A stretch of 64,000 nt of DNA, taken from contig CAJNDS010002217.1 of assembly GCA_905221605.1 (NCBI GenBank), positions 182,501 to 246,500 of the forward strand, given 5' to 3'. The position numbers and the translations under genes were made by a program. Source of the stretch: Symbiodinium natans (lineage: Eukaryota > Sar > Dinophyceae > Suessiales > Symbiodiniaceae). Positions 22,709 through 34,699 of the stretch are shown here, piece by piece (within the stretch, counting starts at the first letter, position 1; every line of letters begins with the position of its first letter). Below the pieces are notes generated by a model. The model saw nothing but the letters and a program-made list of their open reading frames with translations, was not told where the DNA came from and ran no database searches.

Positions 22709-25700
22709 CTGCGGCAGGACGCGGAAGACTCGCAGAGATTCATGGCAGTTCTTTTTTCATTCTCGATTATATAAGGAAGTGGACACTGGGAGATGGACGA
22801 CAACTCCCCGGAAGAAGGAATCATGCCGGTGGATGTTGCTAGTTCTGTGCCTAGGGCGGTCGAAAAGGTTCCGGCGAGCAGCCTGCATTTCTCTGACAGA
22901 AAAGGCAACGGAAAAGGAAAGAGGCCGCCTTCCATCTAGGAAAGACAACGGAAGAGTGAGGAAATGGAACGAAGGAAGAGGAAGAGGAAAAGGCAAAGGC
23001 AAAGGCAAAGGCAAACACGAATGAACAAAAGAAAGGATTAAGGCGGTGGAAACGGCAGAATCACAAGAGTTCAAAAGGCGACAATGCTTCGAAGCCAAGG
23101 CTGACCAAGCATAGACATATGCTCATGCCGAAAATGTTTCGGGCGAAGCATGGCGGTCAGAAGATGGGTGGTGCTCCATGGATGGTGACAACTACTGGAA
23201 AAGGAGATTGGAAGAAGAAAAAGAACGCGTGAATCTGTGAAGCAGCGGCGGATTCTCGCGCCAACAACCTCAGTCAAGCGCACCCAAACTGTCAGGATTC
23301 CTTTTAAGGAATACTCCAATGACGAACGAGAGTCTGCAGATGTCTCCAGGAGTTCTCAGAGGCCGTGCCCGAATGGACAGGAACAAAGAGTCATGTGCAA
23401 TTGGACGGATACCCAGAAATCGGATTCAAGGGATGTCCAGAATGTGCCATGTTTTGGGGCGAAGGGGCTCAAAACTTCATTTTGCTTAAGCCCGCCATCC
23501 TGCCCAAACAAGCCCCACAAATCTTAAACACTGGAACTTCCACCAAACTGCACTGGGAGTTTTTGACCATCAGCCATGAAAGGAACAAGTGCGGACCATG
23601 GAAAAGCATCGAGAAAACGGCCCGTACAAGCACGAACTGCCAGCTCAGAACACGTACACAGAGTATGAGCAAGCACAAATGGTAGTGTGAGAAGATGAGG
23701 GTGGAATGGAAAAAACTGTGGGGAGCAGCTGCAGGCAACGGTGGGGAGGCTGAAACAGGAAACGGTCTAGCGCCCGGCGAGGAGGTGCAATGCTACGCAG
23801 CCCACCGGTTGCGGCGCTTGTCTGTCAAGCAAGAGCACTGCACAAAACGATGATGAGGCACCAGGTCCAACCGATTCAACCGATGGCAAAAACTCCAAGT
23901 GGAAAGTAAAGCAACAACCAGGATCTGACACCGCATTGAGAATGTGTCTTACCCGCCATGAGCAACCTAACCAATGCATCGAAAAATCATTTCTATTCGC
24001 GTAACCTACTTCGTCCGCTGGTGTATTCATCGATCACAGCAGGCCCCAGCCTCAAGCCAACCTCTCACAACACGATCCCCATGGTGGTACAGATGCGATC
24101 GCCCCCAGCGCAAACCCAGAATCCACCCAGCTTCACGAAAAAACACCAAACTGGATGAAACGACACGGCGTGTCCGCTCCCGCCATGAAGAGCATCAACG
24201 AGTCAGTCGCACATGCAACATCATCAGATACACTACGCCAACAAGCACTTGGGGAAACCGCGCGTTTGCCGAATGCCCCCACCGCGCAAAAACGCTTTCT
24301 CTAAGCAAGCTAACAAGGCTACAGAGCATGTTCGTCTGTGTCGCTTGTATTTCGTGTTGCGTTGGCAACTCCGTGTCTCAGTGGTTCATGGTTCAAGCTC
24401 GAGCATGAACAGAGGCCGAGACATTGCGAGAGGAAAATAAAGTGTGATACAGCAGGGGGCAGGGAAGATGAGGGAAGATAAGGGAAGATGATATAAAGGT
24501 GGGCGAGAGAGGCAGAGAGGGATGAGAAATGCAACCCCCCCTTTCGTCCTCAAATCAAAAGCCGAGTTCTGCACCTCGCCCAGCATCTGAGTCCTCAGTT
24601 CAGAGCTCAGAACGCCCGCACAACGCGCACGCACGCACAAGACTCGCACTTTTTTCGGTGTTGAAGTCGGCTGAAGTCGGGCGCGCGCACACAACACAAG
24701 GAATCGACGAGCACCACTTGGGACATCGACAAGGCATGCTTGCCCCATCTTGCCCCTGCCCGGTGTGGGTAAAATACAATGACATGACGTCTCGGCCGCT
24801 CGGTGAAAAGGCATGGTATGATGATCACTGATGTTTGTGGGGGGAGGAGGCTTGAGGGACTCTTCTTCCTTCTGCCCCCCAAATCCATCAGCAGAGGGCC
24901 GAAGCAATAAAGAGAAGCTGAGGACGAAAGCCCTCAAGACGTGGCGGCTCCGCGCGTCCACGCAGGTATCGAGAATCAGGGCATTAGGGATCCAGGAATG
25001 CGGTGATCGAGTCGCTTTGAACCCAGCATGTCTCGGAGCTCAGGCGGACTGTGGGGCATCGATCTGGCCACAGAAAAGTGAAACCCTGCAGGCTGTCGGC
25101 GCGCTTGGAAACCATGGCCACGAAAACTGAACCCGAAATGACACCGAAATCTTCACACTGCAACCGGGAATGAGGAGACGCTGCGAGGGCACTGGGGGCC
25201 GTCATACCAAATGTTCCTTCCTTTTGCTGTCATTGCCCTCCCGATCAAGACTCCTCTGTGGTGGCTTGGAAAGAAGAAAGCGCGTGAGATGCGGGGCCCA
25301 AAGGAAGCCTTCGAGGAGTGTATTGGCATGCCTGAGTCAATCGGACTTCGTCGGGTCATGTCGGGTCCAAACCCTCAATAGGCTAAACAGGTCCAGAACC
25401 AAAAGCATAATGCCAACGGAGGCCAACAAAGACCAACAGATCCAGGATATCTGGGACTGCACTACGCCGGAGACTCGAAACATGCTTTGGTGACCTTTAC
25501 TGAATTGGATCGCGGGTATTGACAACCCCATGATGCCAGGGGGGCTCATCATAGCCTGAAAAGGCGATATGCTGTCCCAACGGGTGATGGGTGTAACAGG
25601 AACCAGCCTGCGACGTAACAGGAACCACGCTTTAGGCACCGATAAGAAGTGATGGGGAACATGAACCAGGAACTGTACAGGCCTCCCCACAGTTCCTTGT

Positions 25701-25992
25701 ACAGCTTTGGCCCAGCTCCTGAAACAGATTCCTGAAACAGGCTGTAACAACCCCGATTCCGGTTGCATCGTTTGCTCCTTTCCCAACTATGCTAACTATG
25801 CCCCTCTGGACGATCACATGTCCAAGCAAGGCAGCCCATGCAGTCCATGCAGCCTGCACACTTGAGGGCACTGCTCGAAAAGCCCAGCTTCTGCACGTCC
25901 ACGGAGTCTTTTCGGCTCCTTCACATTCAGCGCAAAGAGATGCGGCCAGTTGCTGCCTCCAGCGGCCAGCCATGTGAAACAATGCGAAACAC
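22709..25992. other. no supported gene
   Basis: Both strands carry many short overlapping frames. An AAAGGC hexamer repeat (about four copies) is at 22993-23016, and GGGAAGATGA repeats are at 24467-24492. On the minus strand at about 25450-25370 a hydrophobic stretch (SWICWSLLASVGIMLLVL) would make a membrane helix, but no splice sites support it. Confidence 0.35.
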
Positions 25993-26081
25993 CTGCCGCG
26001 ATATGTTTTGCTCTGGACAGTTCCTCTTCAACTCTACGGTCCTGCTCCACTAGTTCTGCCTCGCGGATGGCGATCTTCTGC
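25993..26081 (-). CDS. candidate coiled-coil exon
   Basis: 89 nt with an acceptor AATCAG|GCAGAAG before 26081 and a donor GCGGCAG|GTGTTT after 25993. The peptide has the charged heptad pattern of a coiled coil (IREAELVEQDRRVEEELSRA). Read-through past the donor also stays open, so the exon could be longer. It probably belongs with the minus-strand candidate at 26755-26667, although the two phases (1 out, 2 in) do not join directly. Confidence 0.45.
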
Positions 26082-26613
26082 CTGATTGCAAACAAACTAC
26101 CTCTCGAAAGTGATAATCCATCTATATGGACAGCCGGTACATCTTCTCAACATGCAACACACACTTCTCTCCGTCCTTGTTAGCCAGTGGCAGAAATGCA
26201 GAAAGAGTCTCGAACGGTTGCCGAACGCATATTCTTCATGGCGAGCTGCCTGTCCAGGCCTGAAGAATCCGCAGCTGCTCTGCCTGAAGTGCTCAACGCG
26301 AGGGCTTACTCAGCGCAAAGGTGCTGCGAAGGCCTGCGGCCATAACGTCTGCCTCTGCTCCAGCAGCATCCGGAACCTCGCAGCAGTTGGTAGAAACACC
26401 AGAAGTGCCCAATTCGCAGTTTACATGGCTACCACAGGGCTATGGACTTCCCATGCCTGGACTGCTGAAAAAGCCCATGTTTACCATATCATCTACCGTC
26501 GCGTCGTGACATGTTCAGTTGCTACTCGCGATGGTCGGCCTCTGGGGGCTTGTCGGGGGAGGCCACGACTTCTGTGACCCGATTGACACCTTGCTTCTGC
26601 GCATGTTTCTGAC

Positions 26614-26640
26614 GACCGTACGGACCGTACGGACCGTACG
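26614..26640. repeat. (GACCGTACG)3 tandem repeat
   Basis: Three exact copies of a 9-bp unit that contains the palindrome CGTACG. It lies just beyond the donor of the minus-strand exon candidate at 26755-26667. Confidence 0.85.
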
Positions 26641-26666
26641 GAGGAAAGAGGACACGGCAATGTCAC

Positions 26667-26755
26667 AGGTTAAAGCCAGAGCACCATCTCGGAGCTCGAA
26701 GTCGGCTCTGGCAAATGCGCGCTGGGCTTGCTTGATGGGCCTTGTCAGGAAATCT
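26667..26755 (-). CDS. candidate internal exon, unknown protein
   Basis: 89 nt between an acceptor CTGCTCAG|AGATTT and a GT donor (AACCT|GTGACA), entering in phase 2 and leaving in phase 1. Residues include DFLTRPIKQAQRAFARADFE and LRDGALALT. Immediately downstream on this strand (26640-26614) is a 9-bp tandem repeat. No family is recognised. Confidence 0.35.
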
Positions 26756-26840
26756 CTGAGCAGAACATGCACTCAGAAGAAGACTTCATGACAGCTGAGA
26801 ATGCGGCAGAATGTCAGACAAAAAACTCACAAACGGCCCT

Positions 26841-29532
26841 GCGCCTGCAAATGCACATGCACTGCACATGCCCTGCCAAGTGCGGTCTCATTATGCTGGC
26901 TGCTATGCATCATTATGCAAATTGCGATATGCATGATGATTGCGACCTTATGAGGATGTGACGGGCGACTGCAGGCACCGATACTGCAGTGGCAATCGCG
27001 ATCAAGCCCGCAGCCTGCCGGCAAGGATGGCCGGCACTTTCTACCTCATAATATCAGTCTAGCCTTTGACCTTGTGAGTTGCCTTTAAGGTGCCTGGCCT
27101 CCCTGCGGAAAGGCTTCGCTCTGAGCTGTTGCTTTGAGCTCCGATGGTCCTTCGAGGATGTGACTGTGACATGACATTTAGTGCGTTATTCTTTGGATTC
27201 GTGGGCTTTATTGAGAAAGGACGGTCATGGGCTGTCTGAACATTCCAATGGTGCTCAACAACCCTAGCAGTAGCCTGAACCACACCGGTTTGTATAACCA
27301 TCTCAAGGCTTTGCGTCTTCCCGGGCTACTGGGCGCCATGAAAGCTGCAGGAATTTCACCAAGACTGACCAAGCCATCCATCTGCTGCCTTGCCGCTTCT
27401 AGCTGTCCTCCACAGTCACCTTCCGCAGCATCGGCAACCTGAATGCAGACCTTGCTTGGAGAACACATGCCACGTCTCAGATTTGGTATCATTCCCCTTT
27501 GTGCCTACACTGTGCCAGGGCGTGTCTTCGAGCCACATCGAGCCCGACATCAAGCCAGATCCACAGGATGAGCGCAACATAAGAGTAAGCTTCTTGCCGG
27601 GTCGGATCTCCAACCCGCGAGGCCCAGCCTGACAGATCATTGTTAGAAGTGTGCCGTGTGCATTCCAAGTGCACTGTGTGGGCATCCCGTGAGCTGGACT
27701 CATGCATGAGTCAGCATCTTGCAGTTCCACCAAAAAAAAACTGGCCTGGATCTGCCGGCGCTCGAGGCCCTCCAGGTGGCCTCGAGATCTCCGAAGCATC
27801 TCTTCATACTCTCGGAGTATGTTGCAAGTCTGCGTGCCACGTGGGTTCTCGGGTGCCGACCTTCGGATTGCAATCCAATTTCCATGACTTTGACACGAGA
27901 GGCATAGAGAACTCATGCCACTTTCTGCAAACGTGCTGGACATGATCACCAGAAGACTAGGCTTCAAAGGTGCGTTTCGTGATTCTCCGACCCCTAACGA
28001 ACCCCAGACAAGTTCCAGAAAGATGTTCTTCACGAAAGACACAGAGATTGAGCCGAACAATGCTCATTCGGCGACTACCCTCCTTTCACACAAACGACGC
28101 TTATTTACAGTACAGCGCCGTGAAGTTTCACTGATCATCGGTTAAACAGCTCCTGACAAGCAGCGACATGTCCAAGCACCTGAGCACTCTTTGGGCTTGG
28201 CGGCCAGCGTTAGCGCACAATCAAACGCAAAGAAAAGACACATACTTCTCCATAAGAATTCGACCCCAAGCCGAAGTGAAACAGAACAGGATCGCTTCAC
28301 GAGTCCGTGTCCATCGATTTAACGCGCACAGCTTCAGAAACAACTTCATTCAACCGCACGCTGATTTTTTTCTAGTCTAGACTGTGCAGCCAACCAGGTA
28401 TTTATTTGTTTCTATGTCAACCTGCCGGTGGCGTGATGTGGCATGCACTACAGTGGCCCTGCCGACTTCTCGGCAGCGGACAACTTTAAGTTGCGAAGCC
28501 CTTGACATTGCTTCTCACAGAATCCGCCTTCTGTGGGTCATCACCTGAATTTCCGGGTCAGGCAGGTGAAGTTGGGAATGTACGGCAACTTTCAAAGTTC
28601 GTGAGGTCCGCACAGCGGAACGTCCCGCACACCCGTCCACTTCGGAGGAGCCTATAGCACTACGCTTGGCTGAGATTTGGCACCATGCAGATACCACTTT
28701 AAAAGAAGAAGGGCGGGCGGGCCTCGTACTGGTAGGGTGTCTCCATGAAAGCCAGTAGAGCAGTGCTCGGGCCATCCTCAGACGATCGCATTTGCTGATA
28801 CCATACGAGACACGCGGTACAGTCTGACAAGAAGGTTGGCATGGCCTGGAAGCCCAGCATGTCTTGGGTTGCCTGCGAGCAACTCTGTCACTGCTATTCA
28901 CTGCTCTTCGCTGATGCGGGTATAGGCGAGGAGACGCACCTTGAGCAGCCGTCTCGCCACACGCCATTCACCCTCTGAGTAGTTCTGGTACCTGTGGGCA
29001 ATGCTGCACACTGATCCCAGCTGGTGCGTCAAGTTTAAGCATGTGCCGACTTAATGTAGCCACGCAGATTTCCAGGATTCGGGTTCTCGGGTGCAATTTA
29101 AGGAAATCTAGTGTTCACATCGTCGTTGCCTGACCAGCGGCAGCATGGAAAGGCATCAGTCAAGTTTGGGGATTGTGAACTTGCCAGGTCTTCAGGGTCT
29201 TGCTGATGGGCTGCGGCTCCACGTTTCAGCTTGGGCGGGGTATCTAGTACAAAGGGCTGAGGTTCGTATGAGCACTGCTCTCGCACAGGTGCGAACATTG
29301 GGCATCATGTCTATCGCGAAATATTTTGGAGAATAAGACTCTATCTCGCGACGCTTTCAACTTCAGTTGGTCCTCCCCCCTCCCCACCCGATGTTTTGCA
29401 AATGAAACTTCTCTCGCGATTTGTGCAAGTACGGTGGGTCCTTCAAAGGCGGAAACTGTCGCGAATTTTTCTGAATCTCACACCATGTCATGCCACCCTG
29501 AAACTCTCGCTTTGATTCTGTGCCAAGCATGC
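26841..29532. other. no supported gene
   Basis: A minus-strand frame of 214 codons (28060-27416) is near chance length. It contains one helical, charged stretch (ILREYEEMLRRSRGHLEGLE at about 27810-27751), which could be a real exon but has no clear boundaries. Nothing else is supported. Confidence 0.3.
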
Positions 29533-29665
29533 TTAAATTCCACGCGACCGTGTGGAATTTAAACATTCCACGCGCCCGAAGCAGCCCCAGTGGCTTAAAT
29601 TCCACGGGCGCGTGGAATTTAAGAAGTTCCAGAGGCTTAAACTCCACGGGCGTGTGGAATTTAAC
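29533..29665. repeat. three palindromes (TTAAATTCCACG...CGTGGAATTTAA)
   Basis: Three near-perfect inverted repeats at 29533-29562, 29594-29623 and 29636-29665, with a half-copy (CATTCCACGCGCCCG) at about 29564-29578. Arms are 11-13 bp around a 4-8 bp centre; the middle copy has 13-bp arms and a GGCG centre. Centres are about 61 and 42 bp apart. The long plus-strand frame through here translates to repeated HGRVEFK-like units because of these palindromes and is not counted as a gene. Confidence 0.85.
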
Positions 29666-30774
29666 CGGCAAAAAATTCCGAGTGAAAATCCTTATTTCCG
29701 AGGCTGTTTTTTTGTGACGTGTTTTGATGTGATTGGATGTGTTGCCCATGAAAATCTCAGATTTAAAGGCCCGGGCTCCAGCCGATCCCAAGCCTCGGTC
29801 AGGCCCTTGACCATCTCCCAGCCGGTGACATGGCCCAGGCTTTACCGCTTAAATCTGCTTAAGCAGTGCACAGTTCAAGACACCACAATAGAACCGTTGC
29901 CTCAAATGAGCTGGGCCACAGAGCTATTAACGGAACTACTCCAGCAACCCCTCATACCAAAGCTTTTCTCCCTGCCCGGGATTCCTCCCCAAAGCCTTCC
30001 GGGCCTTTCTCGTTTCCCAGGCCTCCTTCCCAACACCTTTCTCTTTTCCCGCTCCTTCCCAGAAGCCTCCTTCCAAAGCATTTCTCCCTCTCCGGGCCTC
30101 GTGACGTGCGATAGGCCTACACAGCCAATCCCGCCCCGTGGCCTCTTGGCAAATTCCCGCCCCGTGGCCTCTTGGCAACTAGGATTTGTTGCTGTTTGTT
30201 GTACATTGCCGGACCAAGGGCATCTCCCCTGCCCATCCTTTTGAATCCATAAAAGGTTCATGGCGGGTAGGTACCTTAGGGAAGTTTCGGGAGCCTTGGG
30301 GAGCAGTGGGGAGTATTAGGGAACCTTGCCCTCAACAAAAGTTATCAAAAGGGCCATCCTCTATTTCAACCCTCAAACTGGCTGCATCTCGAACTACCAA
30401 GCTCTCACCCAAAAACCGAGGCCTCCAGCCTATTTCTGGGAATACTGCAAGTCTACACCTCTTGTGCAATCCCGCCATGCACAATAACAAAAGTGCTTGG
30501 TTTCATACTACGAACTACTCCAAGAAGTACTGCAAACAAGATTGCATAAGATTGCCAGTCCAACTTGCAAACGAAAACACCGAACCCGTGATAAACCGCC
30601 CTGCGGACCGTCCATGAACCCCTCGGACAGTCTGGACGAAGTCAAAGCGGTCACCCCATGTTGAAGAGCTGCAGGAACTCAGTGGTGTAAAGCTTGCGCA
30701 TGGCTTTTACGTCCATGCTGTCGTTGATAAAGTCCTCTACCTGGCATAAAGATGGCAAAGGCGCTAACGCTCAC
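29666..30774. other. no supported gene
   Basis: A Pro/Ser-rich plus-strand frame at 29866-30114 is low in complexity (CCTTCC-type sequence). Two direct copies of CCCGCCCCGTGGCCTCTTGGCAA lie at about 30130-30177. No domains. Confidence 0.4.
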
Positions 30775-30915
30775 CAGCACATGAGTCTACGGATTTCTAC
30801 GGCATATGGTGCGCTTCTTGTTAAGATCGCCAAGCTCACAATGTTGACGTCGCTCGTCCATTTCTTCGATTTTTCCACCTCACGAGCTGTCCGACATGCG
30901 TCGTGCAACTTGCAC
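30775..30915 (-). CDS. candidate internal exon, unknown protein
   Basis: 141 nt with an AG|G acceptor (ATAAG|GTGCAAG) before 30915 and a consensus donor GCTG|GTGAGCG after 30775. It enters with one nucleotide and leaves with two of a split codon. The peptide is charged then hydrophobic (ACRTAREVEKSKKWTSDVN, IVSLAILTRSAPYAVEIRRL). This reading has no stop and looks more like protein than the other frames. The family is not recognised. Confidence 0.45.
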
Positions 30916-31567
30916 CTTATACAGGAGTGAGCACCAGTCTATTGAATAGCTCTCCTGAGGTGAGCGCATCTGCTGTCTTATGTTGTCTTGCTTGCTTCAA
31001 GTAGCTCTGTGTGGCTGCATTGGAGGTGTTTGCCTAAACGTTCTTATTGCAACCTCCCACCTCGAAGAGCTGGCGTGCTTTGAAGCGTTGTCGCACGCTC
31101 CATTCCAGTGTCGAGCTGGCATGGTGAATTCTGATTGTCTTTATGTTCCGTAAGTCCAGAAGCTACAGCCCATCAGCAACATCGGCAACAAGCCTGTCGT
31201 CATGAACAGGAACACGGCCAGTCTCCTAAGATGAAAGCCGCTTCTGCACAAAACACTCACGAAGTGTAAGCTCAACTTCAATCGCCAGGGGCCCCAGCCA
31301 CATCATACACGTACAGGCTCAGAGGAATTTTGGATCCCTTCATGTTGACCTGTGTAGCGGTCCAAAAACTCACATAGGTTTCAAACAGTGCCAGCTATAT
31401 GTCGTGCCTTGTCTATGAGTCTGCACTGTCGTGCTAGGGCCTGAAAGATGCAGAGATTCGCGCTAACCACCTCTCAGCACCTGGAATCACCATTGAAACC
31501 GACTTCTCTGCGCCTTGGAGCAGAGGGAAATGCAATCCTGTGACGCCAGGATGCTGACCTGATAGAC

Positions 31568-31731
31568 CTGACTTCATCCAAGAAAAAAGCAGTCGTTTCA
31601 ACACTGCTTGAAAAGCGAACGAAAAATGCATTCCGTTTGCGCCTTCGTGGCAAATTCTAACGTCTCCGCAATGCTCACATTTGGTGAAAGGTACGACCTG
31701 AAAGACATGCTTTCTGGCCATCCGGTGCACA
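31568..31731 (-). CDS. candidate exon with CxxC motif
   Basis: 164 nt between an acceptor CTGTTTCAG|TGTGCACC (good pyrimidine tract) and a donor AAGTCAG|GTCTAT. The peptide includes KHVFQVVPFTKCEHCGDV and GMHFSFAFQAVLKRLLFSWM, with one Cys-x2-Cys pair and a further Cys nine residues on, which could be part of a zinc site. The exon leaves in phase 1, so it does not join the 30915-30775 candidate directly. Confidence 0.4.
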
Positions 31732-34299
31732 CTGAAACAGGTTGAATTCGCAACACAGGAAGCAGCTACGACAGTAGCTACGCCAATGCCGAGACTTTCC
31801 CGCAACTCACAACATTAAGGTCTCGCAAAGCCTGAACAGACGCCTATCCATGGTGTGCTCCGGTTGCACTCCTTTAATTAAGTGTTGAGGCCATCTCGCA
31901 CTCGCCGACTTTCAATCCACTTGACACTCGCACTCCTTTCTCACACTTCACCGATGTGCAAGCAGACTATTTCAATCCACCCTCGCGTTCCTGTGACCTC
32001 AGGCTCAACATGACCCGATGCATCTAGGCACGTTTGCAAGCCTTCTGTTGAAGAGTCCATGGATAGCTATGGCAGGTGTGTAGGCGTACTCGGTCCACAT
32101 GCTTTCCGCTTCAGTGCATCGACATATCCGTCGTGCATATGGCATGTTGTGGCCACAAGGCAAAAACATTAACTCCCGATGGTGATACATACAGGTATTA
32201 CCGAAAGCATGGAAAGCTCTCAATGTATGCAAGCATCGCCCCTCCCCACTTTCCACCACGCTGGATAATGAAAATGCCTTCAGTCGTGTGGCGGCCACAG
32301 CCACCATAAACGCATTGGCTAAGACTCGGCTAAGACTATCCTGTATCTTCAGTTCGAAAGCCAGTGATAGTTGACAGCTACTCGCACTTGCTGAGGCCTC
32401 ACGCAGACAGCCAGGGCAGCTAGGGTCTCTGCGCATCAATTTTGAACTCGCTGCCGACGGCACCCTGCACAGTTCTGGGGTGATCGACGTGCTCGAAGGC
32501 TCTAAGACTCTGTAGTCACACCAAAGACAAGAAAGACAGGGCAAGATGGAAACAACAATTGCGACCACAAGGTGAGGGAGCGAAAGCGCATCATTGAAGC
32601 ACATCAGTGAAAGCTATGAGCTGAGGCTGGAGACGGCTGGAGGTCTGAGGACATCCGCATTTTGCGAAACTCAACACGTTGACCCGTTGACCCATCCTTT
32701 TTCCCACCTCAATGGCCCAGCCACGGTGAAGACCAAAGCTCAAGTTGACTCGGCAGTGGGTTCCGAGTCTTTGTATTAGACCTCAGCCGAGAAGAAAGCC
32801 ACAGCACTTCCGCAACTTCTGGATTCTATTGGATTCTCATCCCCACGACTTCACAGTTTAGGCCAAGACCAGGATGTCCACGATATTCTGCCAAAGTCTT
32901 GTTGCTATGAGTGCAGCCCAAAATCCTGCAGGCTTGCGCATGGAAGGTGCCACGAGAGGCACGGGTCAGGTTTCCGGACCCATGCGGCATTGCAGTCCTT
33001 ACGCAAGATACCACTGCCATGTCTGCCATCCGCGTCTGCTGTTCATAACTCAGGCCTGTAAGATGCTCAACACGCAGGAGTGTCTGAAGATCACTGTCAT
33101 GAACGCTGGGAACTCTACGGTGTGTATGGTTTCTGTGAGGCCAGGATTTTCTTGCCTCTCTGTCCAATGAAAACGGTACATGTAAGGTGTAAGGCATGGT
33201 AGAATGGAAACTTCTTGAGATTGTCATGCCCTGACGCACATGTGTAACGGAATTACGCACGAACAGACAGCTGATTTTAGAATGGTTTTTCTTCTACATG
33301 GATGTTGCAGCTGGCACCCAAGCACCCGAGTGTGCGGTCCTGGCTGCAGATCATTTTGCATGGCTTCAGTGCCATGCGGTGTTCAAAGGTTTTGGGGACT
33401 ATAGTGTTCTCCTTGGCCTTGCTTTTCTCTGACATCATACTACGTCCTGTGGGTCCCGAGGCCAGCTGTAGAAGTCATCTTGCAGATTCACACGACCGCG
33501 TAAAGGCCGTCCCTGTGGCATGGTTCCTTCAAGGCCAGTCCCAACTCATCTGGCTGGGACTTGCCTGATAACGAACACCCCCAGCAAATCTGGACAGAAC
33601 CTCGAAACGATTTCCAACACTGTCACCAGGAAAGGCTGAGATTCGGGTCCGGAGCGCTTCGATGCGCTTCGTGGCAAAAAAGTCTTGGTGGTTCCGGAGA
33701 CTACTTGTCGATCGGGCGCAGCGCATAGCGGAATAAAGGAACTTCGCAGCAAACAGCAACAAGTTTGGGTTCGGAGAGAACAGCTGTAGTTCGGGGGCTG
33801 AGCTGGGGTTGGGACAGGGTTCGGCAGCCAGGGTCGAGCAGGTCCACAAAGACTGCAAACATCCATAAGCGTAGTACTTGAAAACAAACAAGAACCGCTA
33901 CTGTAATACTGCAACAGTAAAAACTGGCTGCTTCACACTGTTTCATAATCCGCTTCCGAGGCGACAAGAACGACAGCAGGAGCATGTCGACAACGTGCGG
34001 AAACAGTTTCCAGGATCGCAGCTCCGGGCAGTCGGCGAGCGGATTTCAAGGCTATTCCACCCTTCGGATGGACTCAGGGTGTTTCCAAGCCTTGAACTAC
34101 GATGTAACTACAAGCACATACGAGCGCGGACATAAAAGACGTGTATGGCATCGATGTTCTCTTTGTTGACTGTTTTGAGCCTACCCAGTATCTGTTGTAC
34201 TTTAGTGGCAAGCCTCCAAGTCGCCAAATGAGCAGGAAGCGATCACCTGTCCCCACACAGCACGACAACCATGAGCAATGGTGCCAAACAATGTGCGCT
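31732..34299. other. no supported gene
   Basis: Frames of 199 (32604-32005) and 144 codons (33260-32826), both minus, have no domain and no clear splice sites. TTCGGGTCCGG- and GGTTCGG-type degenerate sequence lies at about 33600-33850. Confidence 0.35.
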
Positions 34300-34676
34300 T
34301 CGACTTGAGCGACTCTCTGCCGAGGAGGTGTGCATCTGATCGCACCAATGATGAAACTGTTCTTGTAACAGGCTAGGCCGCTAGGCCCGGCACCGCTGTT
34401 CTTGTTGGGAGCGCCGTGGAACTCGCAGACAAGGCCATGAACCTTGTCCATATCAGACGGGATCACTAGGGTAACTTCGGCTCCCGGCATTCATTAAGCT
34501 CATGCACTGGTTCCGAAACATGGTTTCTTGGGTGCACGGCAATCTCTGCAATCTGATTCACGAAGGTCATGACCTGGAATGTCACGACGAACTCGTCGCA
34601 AATTCTTCAGACGCTCTGGGATGACTACAGCACGAAAGACTGGAAGAGCATAAGAGACTGGAAGACTTGCTGAAGT
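34300..34676 (-). CDS. two exons, possible E2 (UBC-like) N-terminal half
   Basis: Exon A 34676-34574 (acceptor TGCAG|ACTTCAG, donor ATTCCAG|GTCATG, leaves in phase 1), a 93-bp GT-AG intron, then exon B from 34480 (acceptor GGGAG|CCGAAG, in matching phase). The exact end of exon B is unclear; a GT donor lies near 34390. The joined peptide reads VIPERLKNLRRVRRDIP, then AEVTLVIPSDMDKVHGLVCE, then FHGAPN. The layout of a basic first helix, Pro, two strands and a GAP turn resembles the start of an E2 ubiquitin-conjugating fold. The catalytic Cys region was not found, so identity is tentative. Splicing itself is well supported by the phase match. Confidence 0.45.
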
Positions 34677-34699
34677 CTGCACAACGGTTGGCCCAATCA

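Noticed and set aside
25337-25486. Hydrophobic minus-strand segment as a membrane protein
   Set aside because: One membrane-like stretch in a near-chance frame without splice sites or a start.
29552-30244. 230-codon plus-strand open frame
   Set aside because: Its first part is the translated palindrome repeat and the rest is low-complexity Pro/Ser/Phe sequence.
31909-31980. Two copies of TTTCAATCCAC 60 bp apart, like the end of some CRISPR repeats
   Set aside because: Only two copies, no full-length repeat, no spacers of even length, and the window is eukaryotic.
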